This document shows positions 24,603 through 33,049 of a stretch of 64,000 nt of DNA, in pieces. Origin of the DNA: Corynebacterium epidermidicanis (GTDB lineage Bacteria > Actinomycetota > Actinomycetes > Mycobacteriales > Mycobacteriaceae); assembly GCF_001021025.1 (NCBI RefSeq), contig NZ_CP011541.1:2170001-2234000 (forward strand). Direction: 5' to 3'. Positions within the stretch are counted from its first letter, which is position 1; the number at the start of each line of letters is the position of its first letter. The notes beneath the pieces were generated by a model. The model was not told where the DNA came from and ran no database searches. It worked only from the letters and a program-made list of their open reading frames with translations. Made by a program: the position numbers and the translations under genes.

Positions 24603-25920
24603 GGAAGAACAAACCTCCTAACGCTAGTAAGAGTGCAACGATGACGAGCCCAATGATGCTGGCACCAGTCATCGCCAAGCTTTGGTCCAGCCGCTTGAGC
24701 GGGTTCTTGGTGGCCTGGTTTTGGTCAGCGGTCGCGGGTTTTTCTCCTTGGACCGTGGAGGATCCACCACTGCTGCCGTGTCCGCTGCTACCGAGCCCGA
24801 AGATGGGCAGCAGGATGACAGGGATGTACCAGGGCTTTTCCTCCGGCGCAGGGTTATGCACGGTGACGCTGGCGGTGTTCGAGCCAAAGCCGGTGACAGG
24901 CACGCCGTCCTTGCCCACCAATGGGCAGGATGTCGGCATAATTTGCTGCTGCTTGGCGTAGACCGCTACCAGCTTGAATACTGGCTTGTTCTTCGCCGCC
25001 ACGGGTGCGTTCAGCGGTCGGGATACCAAACCGTCTGGGCGATAAATTGCGCAGTTATTCACTACGACTCCATCGACAACGGTATGCGCAACATCTACGT
25101 CGAAGCTGAATTTGAGCTTCGTCTCTGGGTGACCGGGGCGAATGGCGGCTACTTGCTCCAGGCCATGCTCGGTCAGTTCTAGATCTAGGCGTTGCCCATC
25201 AACGGCCACCGTGTAATCCGTTGCGCCATCCAATACGATGTCTCGGGCCAAGTTACCTGCAGTTACGCGGAAGTTGCGCGGGTTTCGCAAGTTGTCATCC
25301 AGCTGGTCGATGATATAGAGCTGGTACAGCTTTCCGGAAGCATCAACTTCCACCACCGTAGCTTCCACCTGGTAGTTCAATGATTCATCGACGTTGATAT
25401 CCGTCTTATCCACCGTCTTGACCACGGGTGAAGTCAGTGACTTGGCGTGAATTTGCGGCTCGAACGTGACATCACTGCGCACCACCACCAGGAACGGGTT
25501 GGAAATCTGTTCGTAATCGTTGCCGATTCTTTGGGGCAGCTCGCTGACCTGGTAGACGCCATCGGCAAGCCCGATGAAGTGGGCAAAACCGTCCAGGTCG
25601 GTCAGTTCAACGATTGGTGCGCCGAGGGGATACCCGGGGTCTGAGGTGAGCAGCTGTGGCATCGTTCGGGTGAGCTCGCCAAGCTGACTGGTTGTCGCGG
25701 ACAGCCCGATCAGCTGGCGCGCTTGGAACCGAGCCCCGACGACTGGCGTTTGCCCGCCAGCATCCTCGGGCCCTCCCGAGCCTTTGAAGACATGAAATGC
25801 TCGGGCATCCGAGGCGAAGTCCTGGGCATGAGCCTGGGGACAACAGATGGTAGCCATGAGGGTGAGCAGCACAGCCAACCAGGCGGTTGCGTTGCGACGG
25901 CGTATTTCCTTAGCTCTCAT
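24565..25920 (-). CDS. Pilus base/minor pilin with LAMTG sorting signal
   Basis: A 451-residue cell-wall-anchored protein. The signal peptide (AWLAVLLTLMATICCPQAHAQ) ends near residue 32. The body is a SpaA/CnaB-type pilin: RAFHVFKGSGG and VGARFQARQL, an isopeptide D2-type domain around 160-300 (VVKTVDKTDINVDESLNYQV) and a linker of Gly/Ser near 370-385. The sorting signal is LAMTG (415-419), with Ala in place of the usual Pro, followed by a membrane helix and AKRRKDEEEA. It starts at ATG 25920, overlapping the tip pilin by 11 bases, with AAGGA upstream. Position and size fit a base or minor pilin like SpaB/SpaE. Confidence 0.85.
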   Translation of the reverse strand: MRAKEIRRRNATAWLAVLLTLMATICCPQAHAQDFASDARAFHVFKGSGGPEDAGGQTPVVGARFQARQLIGLSATTSQLGELTRTMPQLLTSDPGYPLGAPIVELTDLDGFAHFIGLADGVYQVSELPQRIGNDYEQISNPFLVVVRSDVTFEPQIHAKSLTSPVVKTVDKTDINVDESLNYQVEATVVEVDASGKLYQLYIIDQLDDNLRNPRNFRVTAGNLARDIVLDGATDYTVAVDGQRLDLELTEHGLEQVAAIRPGHPETKLKFSFDVDVAHTVVDGVVVNNCAIYRPDGLVSRPLNAPVAAKNKPVFKLVAVYAKQQQIMPTSCPLVGKDGVPVTGFGSNTASVTVHNPAPEEKPWYIPVILLPIFGLGSSGHGSSGGSSTVQGEKPATADQNQATKNPLKRLDQSLAMTGASIIGLVIVALLLALGGLFFLGAKRRKDEEEA

Positions 25921-28900
25921 CGTCGTCCTTAGTCTCGCGGTAGCGACGCCACAGGCCAAACGCCAGCAGTGCCAAACCGATCAACAGTCCGTATACCAGC
26001 GTTTGTCGGCCAGTTTCGGGCAGCACCCACGCCAGGGACTCCATCGGACGGAACGCGCCGTACTTATCCGTGGCGTTGATTGATCCAGCCTTTGTGGTGC
26101 CTGCGATGGTGACGGTGCTCTCGGAAGCTGCATAGGTGAAGTTCTGGGTATTCGGTTCGGTGATCAACACATCGAAGGAACAGGACTTTTCTGTTCCCGC
26201 CGTCAACACCTGGCCGACCACTGCGCACACGTTGGCAGGAATTGTGCCGTTGGCATCAATGACCACCTGGGTTCCGTCAGCAGCGACCACGGTCCGGCCT
26301 GCCAGTGCGGGCTCGGTCAAGGTGACATTACTGATATCCATCGCTCCGGTGTTGGTGGCGGTATAGGTAAAGTGCATGCGGTCCGCGGTGTGTGGCAGCA
26401 ATGCAGTGTCCGCAATCGCCCCGGTTATCGAACTGATCGGTGACCCATCGATCTTTTTGTTGATCTTCAGGCCTGGGTAGGTGTTGAGTGCTACCAAGCG
26501 CCAATCAGCAGGGTTAGCTGTGGTAGTGGCAGCGCTTTCCACCGGCAGCACAGTTGCACCAATCGAGTGTTGTTCTGTCGAATCGGGATTTGCTGGGTCG
26601 ACGAAGTTGTTAACTTCGGTAATTCCTGAGAGGCGATCACCAGCGGAGGTGACGGTCAATACTGGGGAAAGCCCATCGATTCCGTCGGATTCTTCGTTAA
26701 TGAAGCAGTTTTGATTTACCGCTACCTGTGGCAGAGTCTTGGTTTGTCCCGCCTGCAGCGTAAATGTTCCGTCGGCGAAACAATTCGAGGAGAACTCAAA
26801 GGTTGGGTTGAGCTCTGAGCTACCAGCCACTTCCTTCACAAAGGTGACGTCCACATGGTCGATCGGGTACATGACATCGGCTGCGATGGTCATCACTTCC
26901 CCGGTATCCGTCGGGGTGGCGCCCGCCGGAACCGCGAAAGAGTAGGTGTAGCTCTTCATCGCAGTGGTGACTTGATCTACCGGAATCTTGTTGGCCGGAG
27001 TTTGCGGATTGCTTGGACTTGGGGTCTCCCCTATCCAGGATCCGTAGAGCATGAACGGGCGACGGTCCCCTTGGGTTACCGCCAGCGACGCCAGTGGCGC
27101 CAACGCCGGCGAGGCGTTATCCGCGGTGATCGTGCAGTTCGACCCTGCTGGCAGCATTACGACATGACCGCCGGCCGGGGCAGCCGGATCCGCAGTCGTT
27201 AGGTTAACCAACGCCTCGGAAAGAAGTTGCTGTTCAGTGATGGTCGTTTGTTGTGCATCATCGCAGGTAATGGTGAAGCTATAACCTGCTGGATCAGCAT
27301 CTTGGAAATAGCCGTCTTTCATCGTCACGATTCGCGTTGGCACCATTTCGCGCTCGTACTTGTTGACGAAATCGAATCCCTTGGTCGGGGAATCATTCTC
27401 GCTAATGCGCTGGGAGAGCTTTGTGGAATCCGTGCCGTTGACAGTGGTGGTCACCTTGACCCCTGCCGGGGTATTTTGAGTGCCCGATTCCGTCACGGTG
27501 CACCAAGCACCGGAAGGTACTTCCAAGCCGGTCAGTCCTGGGTAAACCCGCTGTTGCGATCCATCCGGCGATGCTTCACGAGCCCCGAAGCTACCGAGAG
27601 GAATCTGTCGGGGGAGGTTTTCACCAGTACCCTGACGAACGTCAGTGCTGATCGCCGAGAAGTTGTACCCTACTCCTTCACACTTGTAGGTGAAGTCAAA
27701 TGTTGGTTCCGGCTGTTTATTCTCCAAAAGGTCCATCACCTGGGAGTCCGCCACCACGGTCTTGGAGAACTCAACTGGCGCAGTCACCCACGCGTAGTTA
27801 TTAGTCAAGTTAACCACGTTCTGGCTACCGCCATCAGCTGCATTATCGAGGACCTCAAACCCCATCGAAGTGGTGGTTGTCTTCGTCTCTGACAACGTGG
27901 TGTCATGCTCACTAGAAGCGTCATTTCGATCTAAGGTCCAGTCAACACTTTCCGGGCGCAGGTGAGTTTCCAGGTCAACTCCATTTTGGGTGTCCTTCAG
28001 ATCGAGTCGACCGAAGTTGTCACCGGTGATGGTACATTCCGTGCCGACCGGCACATTCTGGAATGTTGTCGATCCAGGGCCATGAATCGTGCCAGTGAAT
28101 ACTCCGAGAACCGGCCGGTCCGCGGCCAGTGGATCAACACACGTCATCTCAAAGGTGTGTGTGAAGAACTGACCATAGTAGGCCGACAAATCAATCGGAG
28201 TGTTTGCAATCTTGTTCAGCTCGACGGGAGCTAGTCGACGGGTGTAGGAGTTAATAAACTCGGCGGTATTTTGGCCATCTTTGATGGTAAATGTGGCCGG
28301 AGCCGCTGCGCTCGCTGTGGCACTTGCTGTGTTCGACCCGTTGAGCTTTACTTCCTGCTTAAGATCAATACCCGTCGCGGTCTGGCTGATATCTTCCGTT
28401 GCCGAGCACGTCGCACCAATCGGGAGTCGTTGCGAGGTGAAGTTCACTTCAGTTGCGGACGTTGCGCCATCAACGATGGTGCCGACGAGGTTGACCACAT
28501 TCCCATCCGGGTAAGTACAGCGGAAACGGACAGTGAACTGGCGGTCCTTCTTAACTGCCTTGCGCTCATCGCTGATGTAGCTTTGCGGATCTTGCGGGAA
28601 TTGCACTGTCTTAGAAGCAGTCACATTGCTGTAAAGGTAATCGTACTGGTTGTTAATGGTGACCACCGAGTTGTTACCCACAACGATTCCGCTGATGTTC
28701 AGCAAATTGCCTTCACTCTCGGACTGCGCTCGGCTTTGAGTACCTGACGCATCTGAGGGGTACGTCGTTTCAGTAATCCAAGTCACCGGAAATGTGACGC
28801 CGTTAATGGTGCGTGTCTTCTTGTCGGCGGTCAGTGGCTTAGCCTGGAGCTGACACTGGGAGCCTTGCGGAACTTCTGCAGGGGTGAACGAAATCGAGTC

Positions 28901-31900
28901 CCCATCAGCCAAAGTGAATTCACCGTTACCTGGCAGAGTGAGCGGCAGTCCGATATTTGTACAGGTCAATACGTAGTCGAGTGGACCGCTCAGTTCTGGG
29001 TTGAGGGCAACGTTTCGGCTGATCGTAATACCGTCTCCCGCAGGGGTGTAGGTATTTGTTACTGATACCGCGTTGTCAGGAGCTTGTACCGTGACCGTTT
29101 GGTCCGCGACGTCCGCGGTCCAGTTGATACCACCAGCCGTGATATTCGGGCGCGGCTCGCTAAAACTACAGGTATTCCCATATGGGACCTGCATGGAACC
29201 GTCTAGGGCGTCGTTAAGCATTGCAGCTACGGCTGGGTCCGCATTGGTAGCAACCAAATGGACGGTTCCGTTTTCGCTGACGCGCACTTTACCGGTGAGC
29301 GCAGCCGATTGGATGCCGTTGGCAGTCTCGTAGGAACGCGTGCCACACTCAAAGAGAATGTCATAGTCCGATGGGATGCCAGTAGTGATGCCGTTCTTTT
29401 GGACGAGCTTTGTCAGATTAACCGTGCCCAGCTTGTTCACGTAGTGGTTGGTGACCACGACGCGGTTCTGTCCCGGATCGGTGGAGTCAATCACGGTCAG
29501 AATCGGCTGGGTCTTGGCTTGATCGTTGCTGAGGTGTGTGGCTTGGTCATTTGCATCGGAGCCAACCAGGTCAGTGCGGTCGAGAGTGAAGTTCGTTGCT
29601 TCCGGCGTCGCTTCTTCCCACACCTTGCACTGAGCGTCGATACGCACGTCCGGGATCTGCACCGGGTTGGCTGAATCTGTGGTGATGTCGAGCTTTCCTG
29701 TTACTCGATAGGTCGAGTCATTGGGCAAGGTACATTCATAGCTCACCGGATAGGTGGCATAGGTGTTTTTCGCCAGTTCTGCAGCCGGGCCGGAAACCTG
29801 CTTAATCACCTTTACGGGTGCAGTCTTCCAGGAGTAATGAGCAGCGATATTGACCTGGCTTGTTATCAGAGTGGTTCCTTGGGCGTAGTTTGGAACGACC
29901 AATGGGTACGCGCCGAACGAGTTTGGCTGCACATCGACATTGCCATCGATGTTGACCTTGCGACCATCGAATTTCACGGTCTTCTGCTGATCAATAGACA
30001 GTCCGGTCAATGGCGTCAAGGTACAGTTTTGGGCTACGGGCACACCATCAATTGTGGTTGAGCCCGACAGCGTATTGGGGCTCCCCGGAACAGCATTAAG
30101 TACGAGATCAACGGTGCGTCGGTAGGTAGTACCAGGGCAGTTGAGGTCGAATCGGTATGTCTTGCTTGTGCCGAAGGTTTGGTCTACTGGGTCACCTGTA
30201 ACCGTCTTGGAAAGGACCACCCTGCCCAGGCGTGCTTTGTAGTTGTTATCGGCAATGACCTTGGTTGCTGAGCCAGAAGCGTCGACAGGCTGCAAAACGA
30301 CCGTGACGCTATTTAGCTCGGGCGCGGTTCCGGGCTGTGTGATGCCTCCGGTCCAGGTCAAGGTGTGATCGACACCCGCGTCGGTCGGTAGTATCGCGTC
30401 ATTCTTTTCAGTGACTTTACAGGTCGCCCCGGAAGGAAGTCCGGAAATCTGGGCGGAGTCGCCGCTCTTGAAGCTGTAAGTTCCCGTGAGCGGCACATTC
30501 GGGTAGGCGGTACTAAATTCGTCGCGAGCTTGCTGATCTGTCTTGGTTGCGTCATGTGGCGGAACGCAATCGTAGTTGATTGTGAAGGTCTTGCCAGTGA
30601 CTGCGGCAAATGTGCGGGCGTCGCCGCTAACGATCTTGCTGAGATCGAGCGTTGCTGAAATGAACTTCGGGGTCCATTTCACCACACAGGTGATGGGTTC
30701 GTTTTGCGGATTTGATGCCGCGAGTTCGGACGTTTTTGTCGCCGGATCATTGGTGAGGGTATAGCCCGCGGGAACACTTCCTGGTTTGATCGTGGTCACC
30801 GTGTTTGTGGTGGCAAGAGTACAGGTCCACACCGGGTCATAACGCTTGAAGACTTCACTCGACTGCGCGCCGGACGCAGTTGAGGTAAAAATCTGTTGGT
30901 CAGAGGAGGTTTTCCCCCACAGATCGGGACTATTGATGCTGCGAGCTACCTGGGTGTACGTATTTGGGCCCTGCCAGGGAGCAGGGACGGTGGTGGTGCC
31001 GGAGCGAACCCCCATTTTGAAATCGAAGTCAGTGACTTGGCCGGTTGCCAATTGCTCCTGCTGAGTATCAGCGGTGACATCGCCTCGCATGCGACCGAAG
31101 TCGATGGCCAGCGCCCAGGCTTGGGTCGACCAAGAGTAGGTCGAAATTTCCAGCGCGGTAGCTGCGGTCGCACCAACCAGGTAGGTGCCGGCCTTCGTTG
31201 AGTTCGAGTTCAACACACCTGCGTTGTATTCGTAGCAAGCGAAGTCCACCGGACCCACCTGGTTCAACCCGTAGCGAACGGAGGAAGCCGCCGGACCGAA
31301 GATGTTTGAGCTGCTAGTCGCAGTCGAACATGCCGGTGTGTACGTTGACGGAGTTAGCCTGGTGAACGGAATCGCGTCCACCCCGGCCGTGCTGGAATGA
31401 ACGGTCAGCACTTCGGAGCCCGTACCGACGGCAGTTTGTTGCGCATCAGCGACGACGAAGCGTGGGTTAGCAACAGTTGCCCCCGTGAACTTATCGACGA
31501 GCTTGATGTTATCGAATTTGAATGTGTACACACGAGCACTGGTGGAATCATGCGAGGTCTTCACCACCGGCTTGTTGGGATCACCAGCGTACTGCGCAAA
31601 ATAGGTGGTACCGTCAATGGTATTTCCAAATGCGGAAGTGTTGTCTACCCAACCAAAGCTGGTAGAAACGCCTGGCCCCTGCGCCTCTGCGGCCGTGCCA
31701 CCGACGGCAACTTTGCCACTTTGTCCTGTCAAAGACAGAGTATATGTGAGCGTGTAGCGCCCGAGGTTCTTCGTCACCGTCTGCGGAGTTGAGAGGCTGG
31801 CTGCTTCTTTCATGTCGATCCAGCACAACTCGTCAGCGTATGTAGCGGCATCATTAGTGCCAGATCGGAACGAGCAATCGCCGTACTGCCAATCAGAACC

Positions 31901-32053
31901 GCTGTAGTTCATATTGGTGGCTGGCGTGCTCGGTGTTGCTGCATCAGCGGACATTGGCCGTGCAACTACTTGCATTACAAGCGCCACAAGAAAGGCAATG
32001 CTCACCAGAGCAAGCGCCCGAAGGAGCTTTCGGTGTTCCATTACTTTGTGCAT
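25910..32053 (-). CDS. Giant pilus tip protein / adhesin with DUF5979 repeats and LPETG anchor
   Basis: A surface protein of about 2047 residues. A signal peptide (LLRALALVSIAFLVALVMQVVA) ends near residue 38. The N-terminal 450 residues begin SDWQYGDCSFRSG and likely hold the adhesive domain; no von Willebrand A MIDAS motif is visible. From about 468 to 1850 come about ten repeats of some 135 residues with openings such as LSKIVSGD, LSKTVTGD, VIKQVSGP, LTKLVQK and FSKTVVAD, each followed by a strand ending in Cys (DUF5979/CnaB-like stalk). Then follow an anchoring domain with INKKIDGSP and NTGAMDISNV, LPETG (2011-2015), a helix and a charged tail. AGGA lies five bases before the ATG at 32053. 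Confidence 0.87.
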   Translation of the reverse strand: MHKVMEHRKLLRALALVSIAFLVALVMQVVARPMSADAATPSTPATNMNYSGSDWQYGDCSFRSGTNDAATYADELCWIDMKEAASLSTPQTVTKNLGRYTLTYTLSLTGQSGKVAVGGTAAEAQGPGVSTSFGWVDNTSAFGNTIDGTTYFAQYAGDPNKPVVKTSHDSTSARVYTFKFDNIKLVDKFTGATVANPRFVVADAQQTAVGTGSEVLTVHSSTAGVDAIPFTRLTPSTYTPACSTATSSSNIFGPAASSVRYGLNQVGPVDFACYEYNAGVLNSNSTKAGTYLVGATAATALEISTYSWSTQAWALAIDFGRMRGDVTADTQQEQLATGQVTDFDFKMGVRSGTTTVPAPWQGPNTYTQVARSINSPDLWGKTSSDQQIFTSTASGAQSSEVFKRYDPVWTCTLATTNTVTTIKPGSVPAGYTLTNDPATKTSELAASNPQNEPITCVVKWTPKFISATLDLSKIVSGDARTFAAVTGKTFTINYDCVPPHDATKTDQQARDEFSTAYPNVPLTGTYSFKSGDSAQISGLPSGATCKVTEKNDAILPTDAGVDHTLTWTGGITQPGTAPELNSVTVVLQPVDASGSATKVIADNNYKARLGRVVLSKTVTGDPVDQTFGTSKTYRFDLNCPGTTYRRTVDLVLNAVPGSPNTLSGSTTIDGVPVAQNCTLTPLTGLSIDQQKTVKFDGRKVNIDGNVDVQPNSFGAYPLVVPNYAQGTTLITSQVNIAAHYSWKTAPVKVIKQVSGPAAELAKNTYATYPVSYECTLPNDSTYRVTGKLDITTDSANPVQIPDVRIDAQCKVWEEATPEATNFTLDRTDLVGSDANDQATHLSNDQAKTQPILTVIDSTDPGQNRVVVTNHYVNKLGTVNLTKLVQKNGITTGIPSDYDILFECGTRSYETANGIQSAALTGKVRVSENGTVHLVATNADPAVAAMLNDALDGSMQVPYGNTCSFSEPRPNITAGGINWTADVADQTVTVQAPDNAVSVTNTYTPAGDGITISRNVALNPELSGPLDYVLTCTNIGLPLTLPGNGEFTLADGDSISFTPAEVPQGSQCQLQAKPLTADKKTRTINGVTFPVTWITETTYPSDASGTQSRAQSESEGNLLNISGIVVGNNSVVTINNQYDYLYSNVTASKTVQFPQDPQSYISDERKAVKKDRQFTVRFRCTYPDGNVVNLVGTIVDGATSATEVNFTSQRLPIGATCSATEDISQTATGIDLKQEVKLNGSNTASATASAAAPATFTIKDGQNTAEFINSYTRRLAPVELNKIANTPIDLSAYYGQFFTHTFEMTCVDPLAADRPVLGVFTGTIHGPGSTTFQNVPVGTECTITGDNFGRLDLKDTQNGVDLETHLRPESVDWTLDRNDASSEHDTTLSETKTTTTSMGFEVLDNAADGGSQNVVNLTNNYAWVTAPVEFSKTVVADSQVMDLLENKQPEPTFDFTYKCEGVGYNFSAISTDVRQGTGENLPRQIPLGSFGAREASPDGSQQRVYPGLTGLEVPSGAWCTVTESGTQNTPAGVKVTTTVNGTDSTKLSQRISENDSPTKGFDFVNKYEREMVPTRIVTMKDGYFQDADPAGYSFTITCDDAQQTTITEQQLLSEALVNLTTADPAAPAGGHVVMLPAGSNCTITADNASPALAPLASLAVTQGDRRPFMLYGSWIGETPSPSNPQTPANKIPVDQVTTAMKSYTYSFAVPAGATPTDTGEVMTIAADVMYPIDHVDVTFVKEVAGSSELNPTFEFSSNCFADGTFTLQAGQTKTLPQVAVNQNCFINEESDGIDGLSPVLTVTSAGDRLSGITEVNNFVDPANPDSTEQHSIGATVLPVESAATTTANPADWRLVALNTYPGLKINKKIDGSPISSITGAIADTALLPHTADRMHFTYTATNTGAMDISNVTLTEPALAGRTVVAADGTQVVIDANGTIPANVCAVVGQVLTAGTEKSCSFDVLITEPNTQNFTYAASESTVTIAGTTKAGSINATDKYGAFRPMESLAWVLPETGRQTLVYGLLIGLALLAFGLWRRYRETKDDDES

Positions 32054-32060
32054 GCTATTC

Positions 32061-32963
32061 CTAACGTTGTTGCGTTTGTTGCTCTTGCTGCTTTTTGCGT
32101 TTGCGTGACCGCCACCAGCGCCACAACAGATACAAAATGACAAATATGCTGATTCCTACGGCGAACACCATCCACGGCTGCCAAGGCGATTTGTATCGCT
32201 GATCCTGGATGTGAGCAGGAAGTTCGGTGCGCTCGCCTCGTACGAGCAGACGATGCGAGTTGATCCCATAAGGTGTGCAGGTGATCAACGTCGCATAGTC
32301 TTTGCCCGGCTCCGCCTTGATCGCCTGTACATCCTGCGGGAGTACTACCTTGATTTGATCGACCTTGTAGGCACGCTGCTCCCCCATGACTTCGACGGTG
32401 AAGATGTCGCCATCTTTCATGTGGGTGAGGTTGTCGAACATCGTCAGCGTCGCTAGTCCCGTGTGCCCAGTAAGGACCGTGTGGGTGCCTTCCCCGCCGA
32501 CGGGCAACGCCGTGCCGTAGAGATGCCCTACGCCATGAGCTAGCACATCTTGCTGGGTGCCGTGGTACACCGGCAAATCGATACCAACTGCTGGGACGCG
32601 CAGGCGTGCCATAGTTCCGGACACATCCAGTTGGCTGCGATAGTTCTGATATCCGGGTGAATTGATATCCACGCCGTTGACCCATGGGTCTACCGCACCA
32701 ACTTGCGGGAGGTTTCGGTTGTACTCGTGGGCACGCTCGAGAATTGCGTTACGCTGCCCGTCATGAAGCTTTTGCACATTGCGGGAGTACGACTCTGCAA
32801 TTTTGTGCTGCTCGACGTTCTTCCAGTGAGTCAGGACGACAGGAGACAGGAACACCAGGAGCGCAAGCACGAGGTAAATCACCGAACGGGGATTCCTGCG
32901 CTTGTTGGCGGAGCCATCACCCCGCTGCTGTTGGCGCGCGGTGCGAGTTCGGTGCGTGCCCAC
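32061..32963 (-). CDS. Pilin-polymerising class C sortase
   Basis: A 300-residue transpeptidase that joins shaft pilins through isopeptide bonds. It has two membrane helices (about 28-46 and 260-285), the lid motif DPW (92-94) preceding NSPGYQNY, His167 (TGHTG), Cys229 (TLITCTPYGINS) and Arg238 (SHRLLVRG). The lid plus C-terminal helix identify it as class C (SrtA-type of corynebacterial pili). It starts with GTG after AAGGA. It lies 86 bases after the shaft pilin, separated by a strong hairpin, and ends eight bases before the tip gene. Confidence 0.93.
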   Translation of the reverse strand: MGTHRTRTARQQQRGDGSANKRRNPRSVIYLVLALLVFLSPVVLTHWKNVEQHKIAESYSRNVQKLHDGQRNAILERAHEYNRNLPQVGAVDPWVNGVDINSPGYQNYRSQLDVSGTMARLRVPAVGIDLPVYHGTQQDVLAHGVGHLYGTALPVGGEGTHTVLTGHTGLATLTMFDNLTHMKDGDIFTVEVMGEQRAYKVDQIKVVLPQDVQAIKAEPGKDYATLITCTPYGINSHRLLVRGERTELPAHIQDQRYKSPWQPWMVFAVGISIFVILYLLWRWWRSRKRKKQQEQQTQQR

Positions 32964-33003
32964 GGTTCCTTAGGTCCCCTTCGTCAAATTATTGGCTGCA
33001 ACT

Positions 33004-33036
33004 GCTGAGGGGCGAACCAATTGGTCGCCCCTCAGC
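33004..33036 (-). other. Strong hairpin between shaft pilin and sortase genes
   Basis: A perfect 12-bp stem, GCTGAGGGGCGA (33004-33015) with TCGCCCCTCAGC (33025-33036), extended in the loop by a self-complementary CCAATTGG. There is no T-run after it on the minus strand. It sits 14 bases beyond the pilin stop and may protect pilin mRNA or stop part of the transcripts, keeping pilin above sortase. Confidence 0.65.
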
Positions 33037-33049
33037 TAGTTCCGGCTAG

